From contig NC_084460.1 in NCBI RefSeq assembly GCF_027409185.1, forward strand, positions 62,136,501 through 62,200,500: a stretch of DNA of 64,000 nt. The letters run 5' to 3'. Position numbers and translations under genes: made by a program. Within the stretch, counting starts at the first letter, position 1. Every line of letters begins with the position of its first letter. Of the stretch, positions 35,226 through 48,488 are shown piece by piece. This stretch comes from Cynocephalus volans (taxonomy: Eukaryota; Chordata; Mammalia; Dermoptera; Cynocephalidae). The notes under the pieces were generated by a model. That model made no database searches. It saw nothing but the letters and a program-made list of their open reading frames with translations, and was not told the DNA's origin.

Positions 35226-35959
35226 ACAGAAGGCCTAGGTCAGGGGTGGACAGAGCCCAGGGACATGAAGAATGTTCACCATTATGTGCCATTAGCCAAC
35301 CCCAGGCTCTGCACTGAGCAATCATTTCTGCAAGCTTTATTCCAGGTCAGTTATTAACCAGGGCAAGAGTGGACATTTGAAATTAAGCATGCATACCAGT
35401 GTCTCTCAAAAATGTGAAAGGAAACTGGGAAATGCTGCTGAGAAAGTTAAGCTTGTGCTGGGAAATCAGATCCAGCTGCTCAAACCCTCTACACCTGTCT
35501 AATGGGATGTTGTTAGTGAGGCCGGCCTGTTCCACGGGAGTTACTGATCTCTTCCCATTCTTCTCTGCCTTATTATGGTCTTCTCACTTCTCATGGTCTC
35601 GTTTAAGTTCAGTCTCATTCATCTATAATTTTCAAGGTAAAGCAAAAAGATTTAAGTGACACAATGCAAGGATCTCTAAAAGGTGAAAGTAAAATGAAAA
35701 AAATAAATGTGGAATAGTTATTTCCACACCTAGGAATCATCTGTAATTTCTGGAAAGATCCTTATGACTTAGAGAGCTGAAAAACCTTCCAGGGGACTTC
35801 CTGCCAAGCAGATGCCAAAAGGTCACTCTGGGCTGGTGTAATCTCCCCAGAAACAGCTGCAGAGCTGGCGTGACCTCCCAAGAGACCGTGCCGCAGGGAG
35901 GAAAGGGGTCGATGAAAGCAGGTGGAACGGGAAGAGCGAGACGCCTTGCCGCCTTCAGC
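35226..35959. other. Unrecognised DNA
   Basis: Nothing recognised. The last 150 bp before the MIR is GC- and CpG-richer (several CGs at 35880-35980) but too short to call a CpG island. Confidence 0.35.
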
Positions 35960-36045
35960 AAGAGACCACACCTCCGCGGGCCTCAGCATCCTGGTTTGTA
36001 AGTGTGGAATCTGTCACCTTCCTGGCAGTTGTGAGATTTTAAATT
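35960..36045 (+). repeat. MIR SINE fragment
   Basis: GGCCTCAGCATCCTGGTTTG, then TTGTGAGATTTTAAATT, correspond to the sense MIR core (GCCTCAGTTTCCTCATCTGT ... TTGTGAGGATTAAAT). Confidence 0.55.
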
Positions 36046-36374
36046 TCTAAAAATTTATTACTCCCGAAGAGATGACAGCAGCCATGTTCTGATATTAACA
36101 TGAAAATACCTGGCAAGGATCTGGGAGCCCCAAGGAAGACATTTTGACAGGCAACCTCCAGCTCCAAGTCTTCCTGATTCTGTTCCCTCCTTTCCCACCT
36201 CTCCTCTTTTGGCTTCTGAAAATGATGCTATAATTAGACGTTTTGCCCAGGGGTGCTCTTGGAAATATGATGACACAGAAACATTGTTTCCAGTCTCACA
36301 GATGAAAAGAGGAAGGCGACAGGTGGGGGAAAATGTGTGGTGATGGCCGGGCACAGGTTGGTAACTCTGACAGC

Positions 36375-36475
36375 TATAAACATGTGCCGCTCATGTAACA
36401 ATTCTCCCACAAGATTTTCATTACCTCCGTTCCCCAGATGGGGACACTGAGGCTCAGCACCGTAGGGTCATATTG
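36375..36475 (-). repeat. MIR SINE fragment
   Basis: ATTACCTCCGTTCCCCAGAT followed by GGGGACACTGAGGCTCAGCA is a well-preserved antisense MIR core. Confidence 0.7.
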
Positions 36476-37255
36476 TTAGTATTTTTTTTACAATCAATGT
36501 GTGCAAAGTATAGATGTATAAAAATCATACGTAACACAAACTAAGGTTGACAGATGTGATAACTGTGTTGGCAATGATATGCGATATGAGATGCTTTCAA
36601 TTATGTTGCTGAAAATAAGAGCTCCTGGAATGTGAGGGGGCGGCGTACTGGGGGCCCATGAGGAGGGCTGACAAGAGCCACCTGCAGACGGTGCACAAGA
36701 TCATCCCCAGGAGATGGAGAGCGTGACTGGGCGCAGGTGGAAACGCCGTGGCTATGCAGCTCCCTCCTACCTCCCTTTCTTCCATGGGTTCCCCATAAGC
36801 AAAACCTGAGACAAGAACTTGGGTAGTGGTGGTGTGTTTGGGAGGGGACCCCAGAAATCGGGAGCGAGGAAGGAGGGAGCATGAGATGCAGAAAAAGGAG
36901 ATAAAAGGGTGTTATTATTGAGTTGGCCAAGAGGATGACTGTCCTGGAGCAGGTGAGAAGCATCCTGGGCAGTAAGAAACTCCCTCTTCCTGACCCACTT
37001 GTTCACCCACCAAGGGAGCTCCCAAGGCTTGAGAGGGCCCTGAAGAAGCAATGGAGGGTAGTGTGTTGCAGGAAGTGTCTGTGCTACCCTGGGTTCTCTC
37101 CTGGGATGCTCCCCTGCAGCTGTGTCTGGAGTCAGTGAGGACTGAGGGGTGACATGGACTCCACAGTGTCTATCTTAAGGGTGAACTGAAGACTTATAAA
37201 TCTCTAAGTAATGAAGACCGGCTTTCCAAGCACACCCCATTGCCTCCTGCAGGGA
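36476..37255. other. Unrecognised DNA, GC-richer 36600-37150
   Basis: No gene or named repeat recognised. Overlapping minus-strand ORFs of 94 and 120 codons at 36601-37051 lack domains. The change in base composition relative to the AT-rich flanks suggests an old insertion or a conserved single-copy patch. Confidence 0.3.
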
Positions 37256-37325
37256 TATCTGTCAACACCTGGCAGAGTACCTGCAAGTCATCGGCATTCG
37301 ATAAATTGCTGTTGAACAGAATCCA
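37256..37325 (+). repeat. L2/MIR 3' tail fragment
   Basis: ACCTGGCAGAGTACCTGCAA ... GATAAATTGCTGTTGAACAG matches the common L2/MIR ending (GGCACATAGTAGGTGCTCAATAAATGCTGTTGAATG). Confidence 0.5.
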
Positions 37326-38734
37326 GTGATGTCTCCCATTGCTGTGTGGGGAGAAAAAAAGAAAAGAAAAGTATGTGATCCCAAAAGACAGAACCGGGAC
37401 AAATGAATTGCTTTCACAGGAGGCAAGTTTTCTCACAGAGGTGGTTCAAGAAATGCAGAGTTCCTGTCTTTGTTGGGAGAGGGGCTCGAGCTCAGTGGTG
37501 TGATGGTCCAGCAGGGATGTTATAGAGTAGATTCCTGCACACAAAAGCAAGGGGAAAGAGGTGACTTCTCAGGACTTCAAGCCTGAAAATATCTTTATTC
37601 TAGGTGAGCTGGAAAAACAAAATTCTACAACGAAATGTAGATAATGAAGTCAAGAGTGGCTGGATCTCCACAAGAACAGCTGGGTAAATCCTGGTGATAG
37701 AATAGCCACAACACTGTGGTTTCCCTTTTTGAATTAACTCTATCGCTCCCAGCTGAGGACTCTGCAACTTTGTGCTATATCGAGAGGGGAAGACGAGACT
37801 GCTGCTGCTGGTGCTAATGCTGGTGATGAAGGTGGAACGGAGGAAGGGAATGAAAGGCCCCTGCACACACATCAGGGTTTGGGAGCCAAGTTCACGTGGC
37901 TGTGAACTTCCACAGATCAGGGACTCATATTCATCTTTTATGCTTTGCGTTCACATGTCTTAGAAAAGCCACGGGACTCATTAAACTTCATGACTATTAA
38001 ATAAGATGAGCAAAACAAACCCTCTTCTTCAATTATATTTAGACAGAAAATTCAGATGAAGAGGCTGAGCTGAGAGCCTGCTCCACCAGCAATTCTCCAG
38101 AGATTTTGTCCTAAAAGAGGGATCTTCTATTGAGCTGACACTGTTTGCTGTGGTCAGAGATGGTGTGGAGAATGGGAAACAAACATCTGTCAGTGTTCTT
38201 AGAGAATTCCATCTACTTTTTTTTTTTTTTTTTTTTTTGCAGAAAATCAAGTCACAGAAAAGGCAAGGTGAGGGGAAGCTACTTTCCCAGATTACAGCCA
38301 TCCCAGAAGGATGTTAGGTTCAGACATCTCCTTAGGTGGCAGGAGCTAATAGCCCCTCACTGGCAAAGCTCTTAGTGTGTGTTACACAGGCTGTGGCTGA
38401 CAGCTGCCTTTCATCTGCCAGAGCCAGACTCACTAAGTGTCCGTGAAGGCCAGAACTCTAGCAGCTATGGCAAGACAGCCTTACAGAGCATCTCTGCACT
38501 TGCAGACAAGCCCTGGTCTTTATGTGTGTCCCCCATCTTTGCTCCAGGCCAGCTGGAAGGAAGTTTTCCATTCTGCACCATTATCAAGGGTATGCTTAGC
38601 CATGGCCCCCTGAATGATCCTGGATGCTGTCTTGTATGGGCCACTTGGAGATTGCTGGCAACTTGATTTAAAGTCGATGCACTGTGTCACAGGGCACAGA
38701 TGTCCAGAAAGCAATTTTCTCACAACTCAGGAAA
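37326..38734. other. Unrecognised DNA with a 22-T run
   Basis: Single-copy-looking. A pure T run occupies 38217-38238, but the bases on its right do not form a recognisable antisense SINE or L1, so I leave it as a simple repeat. Confidence 0.35.
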
Positions 38735-38960
38735 TGTGGTGTAGGAAAGGGGACCTGGTTTCAAGTTTACAGTGATCCAGGTAAATCACCACCTAACTCC
38801 CATTGCTGACACATTGCCTAACCTTGCTAGTTGCCCGTTTTCTCACCAGTAAAGTGAGGATAAGAGTTTACATCACAGAGTTGTCCATAAGAATTAGGTA
38901 TAATACATCCCTGCCTGTCATGTGGTGGATACTAGGTGAATGATGGTTGCTGCTGCTATT
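38735..38960 (+). repeat. MIR SINE
   Basis: Sense MIR: ACCTGGTTTCAAGTTTACAG, CATTGCCTAACCTTGCTAGT, CGTTTTCTCACCAGTAAAGT and GAGTTGTCCATAAGAATTAG in order, nearly full length. Confidence 0.7.
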
Positions 38961-39089
38961 TGCATACAGAACATAAACTTCAGTGGGAGTTTAGCTGAAG
39001 TGTTCTAGTGGCACATAAACATACCAAGAATTACAACATAGAAGTGTAAGATTATACTTTTAGGGATCATTTCTATAGTTCGTTACAAC

Positions 39090-40661
<1,572 letters not shown>

Positions 40662-41015
40662 TTGCTATGTTTTGAATGTGCACTTTCCAAAATTCAAGTT
40701 GAAACGTAATTCCCATTGTGGTGGTATGAAGAGGTGGAGCCTTTTCAGGAGTGATCAAGTCACAATGGTTCTGCCCTCATGAATAGATTAGTGCCTTATT
40801 AAAGGGCTGGAGGAACTAGTGAGGCCCTTTTGCCCTTCTGCCTTCTGCCCTGTGAGGATGCAGCAACAAGGTGCCATCTTGGAAGCAAAAGGCAGCCTTC
40901 AGCAGACCCTGAACACCGGTGCCTGGATCTTGCATTTCCAGTCTCCAGAACTACTCTTCATAAATTACCCAGTCTCAGGTATTTTGTTATAGCAGCACAA
41001 AAAGATGATAAGAAT
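40662..41015 (+). mobile_element. MaLR solo LTR, sense, nested in L1M
   Basis: TGCTATGTTTTGAATGTGCA, GGTGGTATGAAGAGGTGGAG, CCCTCATGAATAGATTAGTG, TCCAGTCTCCAGAACTACTC and the GGTATTTTGTTATAGCAGCA end follow the MST/THE1-like LTR plan in sense orientation. L1M ORF1 sequence continues on both sides. A perfect target duplication is not evident. Confidence 0.75.
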
Positions 41016-41590
41016 AACAGATTACTCATTAGAAGCAATGCAATCAAGAAGACAGTGGAGCAATATCATTAAAGAATTATATACCCAGCAAAAATATCTT
41101 TCAAAAACTAGGGTGAGATAAAGACTTTTTCAGACATATTAAACTGAAGAGGATCCATCACTAGCAGATACTCTGTATAAAAAATGTCCATATAAGTCTG
41201 TCAGGTGGAAAGGAAAGCATACAAGATGATCACGTAGGTCTATGCAGAGTTAAGAACATGAGAGGTGGTAACTATGTGGGCAAATGTGTGAGATTCTTTT
41301 CCTGTTATTCAAATCTTTTTAAATGAAAGCTCATTATTCAAACAAAAATAAAAACCATGCATTTTATGGTTAATAACACAGGTAAAAGTAAAACACATCC
41401 CAGAAACAACACGAAAGCCAGGTGGAAAAAATGGAAACACACAGGAAGTGTTATAATATCATTTGAAGGTAGATTGTGATAAGATTTATACTGTAATCCC
41501 TAAAGCAATCATTACAGTAACAAAACAAGGAGTTATAGCTAGTGAGCCAAGAAATAAGACAATAGGAGATCATTAAAAAATACTAATTTC
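41016..41590 (+). mobile_element. Old L1M/HAL1-like, sense, part 2 (ORF1 C-terminus region)
   Basis: CCCAGCAAAAATATCTTTCA and ATAAAGACTTTTTCAGACAT are the ORF1p C-terminal region of an L1M. It is followed by inter-ORF-like sequence up to the SINE insertion. Confidence 0.65.
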
Positions 41591-41720
41591 GGGCCGAGCC
41601 CGTGGCGCACTCGGGAGAGTGTGGCGCTGGGAGCGCGGCGGCGCTCCCGCCGTGGGTTCGGATCCTATATAGGAATGGCCGGTGCACTCACTGGCTGAGC
41701 GCCGGTCACGAAAAAAAAAA
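41591..41720 (+). mobile_element. tRNA-derived SINE, CYN-like monomer, young
   Basis: A CpG-rich 120-bp body plus poly(A), flanked by 16-bp duplications at 41575-41590 and 41721-41736 (AAAAAATACTAATTTC versus AAAAAATGCTAATTTC, one difference). Box A-like TGGCGCACTCGG is at 41603-41614, box B GGTTCGGATCC at 41655-41665, and the tail reads GCCGGTCACG then A's. Retained CpGs and the clean tail indicate recent insertion relative to the other repeats. It lacks the extra tRNA-like segment of the copy at 22410. The type is that of colugo CYN SINEs, by recognition only. Confidence 0.88.
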
Positions 41721-41736
41721 AAAAAATGCTAATTTC

Positions 41737-41945
41737 AAAAAAACGCAGAAAAAGAGAGAAAAGGGAACAACAAAAAATAGATGAGACAAATAGAGAAGAA
41801 TAACAACATGATAGATTTAGAGATAAGCACATCAACAATTACATTAAATGGAATGGCCACAGATTGGATTAAAAAAGACCCGACAGCTGCTTACAAGAAT
41901 AGCTGACAAAAGGAAATGAAAAATATGAAAAAGGATGTACTATGC
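41737..41945 (+). mobile_element. Old L1M/HAL1-like, sense, part 3 (ORF2 start)
   Basis: ACATCAACAATTACATTAAA TGGAATGGCC corresponds to the start of ORF2 (TLNGMA type), followed by GGATTAAAAAAGACCCGACA. The copy breaks off near 41945. Confidence 0.65.
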
Positions 41946-43194
41946 TGGTGCCAAACAAAATACATAGGAATGGCTTCACTCCCAGTTCTGTGTTCACATT
42001 CTTCACTCTGCTTCCGTGTCAGACTGCTGCACGGTACACAGGGTCCAGCTTCATGCCTCAAGTCACTCCTACACTAATAGACCTGCCGAGAAAATCGTCC
42101 CCAAGACTGAGTCTCTTCCCCTTGCCCTTTCTGCCTACTCTTCTACCTGCACTTTTCCCAGCCTTGCTGTAATTGCCTCTCCCAACTCCTACAGTTCCAC
42201 GCCAGTTTAAAATCCTTAGTCTTCAGCTTCCAGGACTTGCCTTGACATTTTGCCCCATGCCAGGACCTCCAAGTCGCCAGTCTGCTTTTGGCGCCATCAA
42301 CAATTCACAAGGGACCTGGATGCCAGGGTTTCATGTGCATGTATCACATGATGTCGGCCCCCTCTGCCGTCATGCGGCCAATAGCTCTATAGCGCTGGTG
42401 GCCCTAGGCTCTGCTGTTTCCATGGCCAGTCTCTGACCCTAGCTCTGTCCTATGTCACTCCTTGGAGTGAATGGTGTGTTTGCATCTCCGATCCCTGGTT
42501 CTGCTGACCTTTGCATGGACCCATAGTGTCTCCTTGAGGGTACCAGCTGTGCTTCACCACAGTCCTATACCAAGTGGGGCCTATTATCGTCTGCTTAACC
42601 AAAAGGCTGTAAAAATTCCAGTCCTGAGAATAGTTCTCATATTGAACTATGATAGAAGAAGAGGTAATTTATTATGGCTACTGCCCCAGGGCTTGTAAAA
42701 ATATTCTCTCCGTGGGTGTATTTCTACCACTAGGGCTCTCTGAGATGTGTGCATGCAGAAAAGATAGTAAGTCCCCAGGGAAGAAACGTCATCAAAAGAG
42801 AAATATCCATATGGAAGGAAATTGCAGGAAACTGCCTCCCCTGTGTAGCAGAAAATTAGCATATAAATACAGAATCCCAGATGTCAGCAATTTATCCTCC
42901 TGCATAGCACAGGCTGAATGCCACAGGTGAGGACCAGAGATCAAAAGATCAGCACAGTGAGGTGGCCAGGCTCAAGCCCATGGGGGGAGGGGGGAGCATA
43001 TGTGTGAGGCACCAGCTGGGGGTGGAAGCTAGCCAAGAATGTGCCAAGGCCAGGAGTCCCACCTGCGCCCTTGGTGCCACTCCAAAGGGTTTGTTGGGGA
43101 CATCTGACTAGGTCATGCTGTGCAGGCCAGAAACTTCACTCTTCCTGGAGCTAGAGTTTGGTGGAGCAGAAATGAATAGAGCAGACTCTAGTGT
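41946..43194. other. Unrecognised DNA, moderately GC-rich
   Basis: No named repeat or gene recognised across 1.25 kb. Plus-strand ORFs of 76-93 codons (41942-42172, 42173-42436, 42649-42930) are in different frames, have no domain and no convincing splice sites. It could be an unlisted LTR, the relic of a processed pseudogene, or unique sequence. Confidence 0.3.
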
Positions 43195-43385
43195 CCACTG
43201 TAAGCCAGTGGCCCAAACCTGTCATGCATCAGAGTCACCTGGGAGCTTGTTAAATATACAGACACCAAGGATCAGAATCTTCAGGGATGGGGCCAAGGAA
43301 GTCTTATTTTTCACATGTCCCCAAGTAGGTCTTATAACCACCAGCCTGGCCGAGATTGATTAGGGCTTGGGAGCCACTGGCTGCA
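43195..43385 (+). repeat. MER5-like hAT nonautonomous DNA transposon
   Basis: CAGTGGCCCAAACCTGTCAT, ATCAGAGTCACCTGGGAGCT, TGTTAAATATACAGACACC and a closing GGGAGCCACTGGCTG (inverted relative to the start) match the MER5A/B plan with terminal inverted repeats. Confidence 0.75.
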
Positions 43386-43849
43386 GTTACTTAAGCCAAA
43401 CTCATTTTCTTTCCCTGGTCCCACTAGGATCAGGGACAGCTTTAATAAGAAAGTGTTTAGTCATGTTCCATCCATATCTGCACAGGCCATTAAGGTAAAG
43501 TATCTACACAGAGCAGGAATGTGGCAGAGTTGAAGTCGTTCCACTAGCCATCATCAGGGTCAGGGTCAAGGTGATGGTTGCCACATGTCATCTCTGAGAA
43601 ATTTCCTTTGGTCCCAGAAACAGGGCCCTGAGCTGACAATGCAAGGACCAACACAGCCAGGGTTGCCAGTGAAGGGTGTGCTTAGGACAGTCTGCGTCAT
43701 GGCACAGAATGGCCTTATGGAGCCAAAATCCAGCAGCGCCATAAAAGAAAACAAAACGATACACCAAACCAGTTGTCAGAAGCAGGCAGCAGGAAACAGC
43801 AGCATGTGAGAATTCATTTGCTCACCATCTGCTCATCTCTCTGTCCATC
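43386..43849. other. Unrecognised DNA
   Basis: Single-copy-looking. No ORF with recognisable homology. Confidence 0.35.
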
Positions 43850-44010
43850 CATCATCTTTCACTCAGCTGCTGGTTCAATCATTTAAGTACTCAACCAACA
43901 AAAGTCACTGTAATGCATTAGGCAGTGAGCTGCACAGTGAAATGAACCCTGGTCTCTGCCCCCTTCAGGGAGCAGACAGCCCCATGCAGGACGATGGGAA
44001 TGTGACAGGT
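43850..44010 (-). repeat. L2 LINE 3' end
   Basis: AATCATTTAAGTACTCAACC, GTAATGCATTAGGCAGTGAG and TCTGCCCCCTTCAGGGAGCA read as the antisense L2 tail. Confidence 0.55.
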
Positions 44011-44184
44011 ACCAGGCATGGGAGGCATGGTTGGGCCCTGACCACAGGGACAGGTGTCCCCAGCTTCAGCAACCTTCAAGGCAGAGCAGGGTAGCTGCTG
44101 GCAACTGTTGGAGCTGCAAGGCAAAACAGAATCTATTCCCACACTTGGTGCCCAGGAGGGAACAAGGGGAAATTAACACTGTTG

Positions 44185-44390
44185 GGCATTGTACCCATTG
44201 GATACCCATTGTCTCATTTAAACCTCAAAACAGCCCTTGTTTTAATAGTCACCCTATCATCCCCATTTAATAGGTAAGGAAAGTGAGATTTGAGATATTA
44301 TGTGATTTAAGCAGAATCAAGGCTGAATTTGGGTTCAAATACATTTGTGATAGAACCAGATTGTGGGTTCTCTTTATCAGATCATGCCAT
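44185..44390 (-). repeat. MIR SINE
   Basis: TTGTCTCATTTAAACCTCAA, ATCCCCATTTAATAGGTAAG and GAAAGTGAGATTTGAGATAT are antisense MIR core, continuing through CTGAATTTGGGTTCAAAT, the tRNA-related part. Confidence 0.75.
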
Positions 44391-45264
44391 GACCCTGTGC
44401 ATGGCCAAAGCCAGGAAGAAGACAGAGCTGAGTGAATGATGACCAGCAGCTGCCATGCCAAGGGAGGCCAATGGTGGGAGAGCCTGGAATTCTGCCTGTG
44501 ATGGGAGCTCAGGGCAAGAAGCCTGTCAGCGGGGCTTATGGAGCCTCCATCCTGCTGTCCCCAGCTAGGACAGGAGCCCCTCTCATGTTGAGGAAGATTC
44601 TCATCACAAGGTAGAAATAAAGAGATAGTATTTAAGGCCAGAAAAGGAGTTCAACAGAAGCTAATTCATATATGGCTAGAAGGAACTAGGAAAAACAAAT
44701 AGCAACACGTGCAAAGTGCTTTTCTGTACAAATAATTTATGGCCTCATTTTCTACATTTCTGGATTTTCCAGGCCACTTCATTAAAGTTGTGGACTAGGC
44801 ATAGGTGAGGACTTCGCATATAAATCCCCAGGACTAAAGAAACAGTGTTGGAGACAATGGGAGCCATCTCCGTGGAGAGGGGTAGAAAACCAAAACCTCT
44901 GCCCAGTAGCTCCCACACAGCCAGACACAGGGCTGGTTGCAGACGGAGCACCCACAAGCCTGGTGATATTTTTCACTTTTATGTGAATAATCTAGCAGGG
45001 AAGAGGCACCACTTTAATTTTTCTTCTTTTTTCTTCAGGATTTAGAGTTTGCTGAAAAGTTAAAGGTGCCTCTGTTATCTGCATTCTGTAAACAGTGCAC
45101 AGTGGTAGCTTCCAATACTCTAGAAGCGAAAAAAGAAAAGGAAAGGAAAGTTCATCATGTGGGTTCATTACCACCTTCTGTTGTCAGGGGAACCTCATAG
45201 GTTTGGAAAATGTAAACAATAATAAGAATTTTTTCTTGGGCTAAAATTCAACTGGACAAATGGT
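44391..45264. other. Unrecognised DNA
   Basis: Single-copy-looking. Short opposed ORFs only (44745-45045). Confidence 0.35.
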
Positions 45265-45395
45265 AAGACCCATTGTGTCCCAAGTATTTTAAATGAATTA
45301 GCTCATTCAATTTTTACAGTAATTCTATGATTAGAATTTATTATTCTTGTTCTTTACATGAAGAAATTGAGGCTTGAGAATCAAAGTGCTTCTCC
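45265..45395 (-). repeat. MIR SINE fragment
   Basis: CATTGTGTCCCAAGTATTTT, TTAGCTCATTCAATTTTTAC and GAAGAAATTGAGGCTTGAGA form an antisense MIR. Confidence 0.7.
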
Positions 45396-45447
45396 CCACC
45401 CCCAACCAAGCAAGAAGCTGAACAAACAGAAACCAGGAAAAACAAGT

Positions 45448-45822
45448 TGTCTTAGTCAGTTCGGGCTGCTATAACAAATTACCATAAACTGGATGTCTTA
45501 CACATGACAGAAATTTATTTCTCACAGTTCTGGAGGCTGGAGGTTTGAGATCAGGGTGCCAGAGATATCAGGTTCTGGTGAGGGCCTGCCTCCTCTGTGC
45601 AGACTGCCACTGCCAACTTCTTGTATCCTTACATGGTGGAAAGTGGGCAACAGAGCTCTCTGGGGTTCCTTTTATAAGGACACCAATCCCATTCATGAGG
45701 GCTCCACCCTCATGACCTAATCACTCCCAAAGGCTCCATTTTCTAATACCATCACACTGGGGGTTAGAATTTCAACATACAAGTTTTTTGGGGGGTGAGA
45801 CACAAACATTCAGTCCATTGCA
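45448..45822 (-). mobile_element. MaLR (ERVL-MaLR) solo LTR
   Basis: Begins TGTCTTAGTCAGTTCGGGCT and ends CAGTCCATTGCA (TG...CA). Internal CTCACAGTTCTGGAGGCTGG and the 'CACCAATCCCATTCATGAGG' block are antisense MST/MLT1 LTR sequence. The 5-bp flanks CAAGT (45443-45447) and GAAGT (45823-45827) look like a target duplication with one change. Confidence 0.85.
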
Positions 45823-45827
45823 GAAGT

Positions 45828-46814
45828 CAGGACAGATTTCCTTGCAAAGAAAGACTTTACCCAAAGATAGCTTCCATGTTTTGGAGGAAAGTGTGCTTTC
45901 TGGAGGCAGAATTATTTGGTCTTTGCCATTCCTTTTCAGGCCCTCATCCCCACTTGACTCCTTGAACTCCCCATTTACAGAAAAGCCCCTTTACACCTCC
46001 AAGTCTTGATTTAGGAGTAGTGAAATTTAAGGCCTGGGCCAGGGTCTAACAAGACCCTTAGAGGGTCAGATCCCATCTGGAGGCCACATGCTCTAGAAAG
46101 GTGTGGTGGCAGCACCTGGACCACCAGGAGACTGTTGTATATGCATGATGGGGGTAGCTGGTTGGGGAGGGGTCCTGGTGACCACAGAGTGGAGGAGGCT
46201 GAAGTGATAAGAGAAGAGGTTTCCCTTCCTACACCAAGGGTGTGATATAGGCTTTGCTCTTTATATAATAGATATTCAGTTAATAAATGAATAAGCCGAT
46301 GGATGATAAATGAGAGGATGAATAAGTCTATCTTTATTTTTCTATTTCTCACCTCTGGCCTTCTCTATGCACATTTCTTTCCTCTTTTCCCAGTTTGTTT
46401 TCTGGATGGAAAGTTGGGAGTTGTGGGTTTGAGTTTTGGTATCCCTCTTGGAGCATCTTCAGGATGCATGACCTGTAAATTGATCCCTTTCAAATCTAAC
46501 TTGAACTCAAAATGTATTTGAGAGCTGTGTGAGGGGAAAAATATCCCCCAACTTGAAACATGTACATTGAGATTCTTTTTTTTTTTTCTATCTTTACAGA
46601 GTCAGAAAGTTAACATCCCTGTTTCCAGAATTTCCACCTTACCAAATACTAACGAGTGTTAATATGCATTCCAACAGAGACACAAATGAGTGAAGAGCTG
46701 TGAGAACGTGCTACTCCAAATGCTGGGCCCTGTGAGCTCCCCATGAATGCCCACTACTTCTTCCTGTTGATATTTAAGTGGGACATTGCAACCAGGATTA
46801 AAAATCCTTCTCTG
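45828..46814. other. Unrecognised DNA
   Basis: No gene recognised. GATATTCAGTTAATAAATGA at 46271-46290 may be the end of an L2/MIR copy. Confidence 0.35.
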
Positions 46815-47639
46815 AGACTTTTGTTTTCTGTTAAGATAGAATAATAGGAATTGAGTTTGTCCTCCTTCCTGAAACAACTAAAAAACTACAGACAAAATAT
46901 ATGAAACAATAACTCTGAAGACAATGGACAAGGAGGCAATGAAACTTTGGGAAATGTTGAAAAACCCAATAACAAGTTGAGACCTAAGGTTGTTCCTGTC
47001 TGCAAAAGGGTACAGACCACAGTGCAGGGACGGGGCACCTGGTGGTCTCCCTGAGTTGACTAGATAGAACTGAAAGTCAAGGGGAGATAAGGCAGGTCGA
47101 GTCAACAGTGCAGAGCATCACAGAGGATAGAGCTGCACAGAGAGAAGTACAGAGACTTTCAGAGGGTGCTTTCAAGCATTCAGTTTAGTATTGATCAGCT
47201 AGAGTATGCCTAGGAGGAAACTAACCCATGGATGAGAAAGAACTATATGAAAAGATTAAAGGGAAAATTGTCTGGAGCTTACACAGGGTTCAATATAGTG
47301 GTTGTTCTCAAAAGACAGAGCAGAAAACCTTATGATTAATGGTGTGTCAGTTAAAGTTCTAAGAAGTCTCTTGCCCCAGTAGTAGGGAAAATTAGCTTTA
47401 GACTAAACACTGTGTGGGTGCCACCTAAGGAAAGCTGCTAAATGTTCATACTATTTCAATTAACTTAACTGTGTCCAAGAAAATAATCTCAAGAATATTT
47501 ATAGGAATGCAACAGAATCCAGCACCCAAAATGTCAAAATTTACAATTTTTGACATCTGATCAAAAATTACCAGGCATGTGAAGAAACAAGAAATTATAC
47601 CCCATAATAAAAAGATAAATCAATCAATCAAAACTGACT
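46815..47639 (+). mobile_element. Old L1M 5' UTR, sense
   Basis: CCTTCCTGAAACAACTAAAA near the start and TTTTGACATCTGATCAAAAA TTACCAGGCATGTGAAGAAA near the end are L1M 5' region landmarks. It is the same family segment as 39090-40040. Non-coding. Confidence 0.7.
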
Positions 47640-48488
47640 CAGAGTTTCTGGTTCTAAGACAAGATGGATTTGACACATTTTTACCTACCCCTCTCTCTAA
47701 ACACAGCTAAAAATGCTGGGCAATATGAATACGACAAAAAGTAAGAAGACGCTGAAAGGTGGAGAGAGGAAGACTGACTGGCTATGGGCCTTAGTGGTGA
47801 ATTTTTTGGGTCTTCTTTTTACCTAATATATTCCAGGCTAATGCTGAAAAAGCTGGCATCTGAAAAATATCAGTCAGCACAAACAAAAAAGCCCCACCCA
47901 CTGAAAATGCCAGGTATTAGCTGGGACTTTCATCCCTAAACAATATTAAGGAGGCCCATCAGCCCACCTCAGCCTCAGTGAGCACCAGAAGGGAAGAGGT
48001 AACAAGGTGCCCATCTCCTCCCAGTGAGTGTGGCATCCGCAGAGGCCCAGCAGGGAGCCAGAACACCCACCCTGGCCCAGCAGTAATGAAGGCTGAGTGA
48101 TAAATGAGACTATCACCCCCATCTGACAGCACCCGGGAAGTGCCCTCCCTCCCTCTCTCATCAGCTTGGCATCAGAGAACGCTTCCATAAACAGAAGATT
48201 TAAATAAGATACAGAGTTTCATTTTACAATACCCAAAATACACAGGATACAGTTGAAATCACACATCACCCCAAGAACCAGGAAAATCTCAACTTCAGTG
48301 AGAAAAGACAATTAACAAATGCAAATGCTAAGATGACACAGGACATTGCAGCCATCAAGAGGGAATAACTCTACATATATAAATATACAATATAGACAAA
48401 ATGGATTAATTTCTCAAAAGGCACAAACTACCACAACTTACACAGTATGAAATAAATAATTGAATAGCTCTCTAACTTTAAGAAAATC
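47640..48488 (+). mobile_element. Old L1M, sense, left part
   Basis: A separate L1M 5'-region segment (CCAAGAACCAGGAAAATCTC, AACTTCAGTGAGAAAAGACA near 48270-48310) that jumps to ORF2 sequence near 48400 (AATGGATTAATTTCTCAAAA). It is interrupted at 48489-48501 by the target duplication of the antisense L1 and continues at 53626. Confidence 0.7.

Noticed and set aside
38217..38238. Poly(T) as the tail of an antisense SINE
   Set aside because: The adjoining sequence does not match the CYN-like SINE, an L1 3' UTR or an Alu-type body.
41603..41665. Possible tRNA gene (box A and box B present)
   Set aside because: The head does not fold as a full tRNA cloverleaf with a CCA-compatible acceptor stem and is followed by a SINE body, poly(A) and target duplications.
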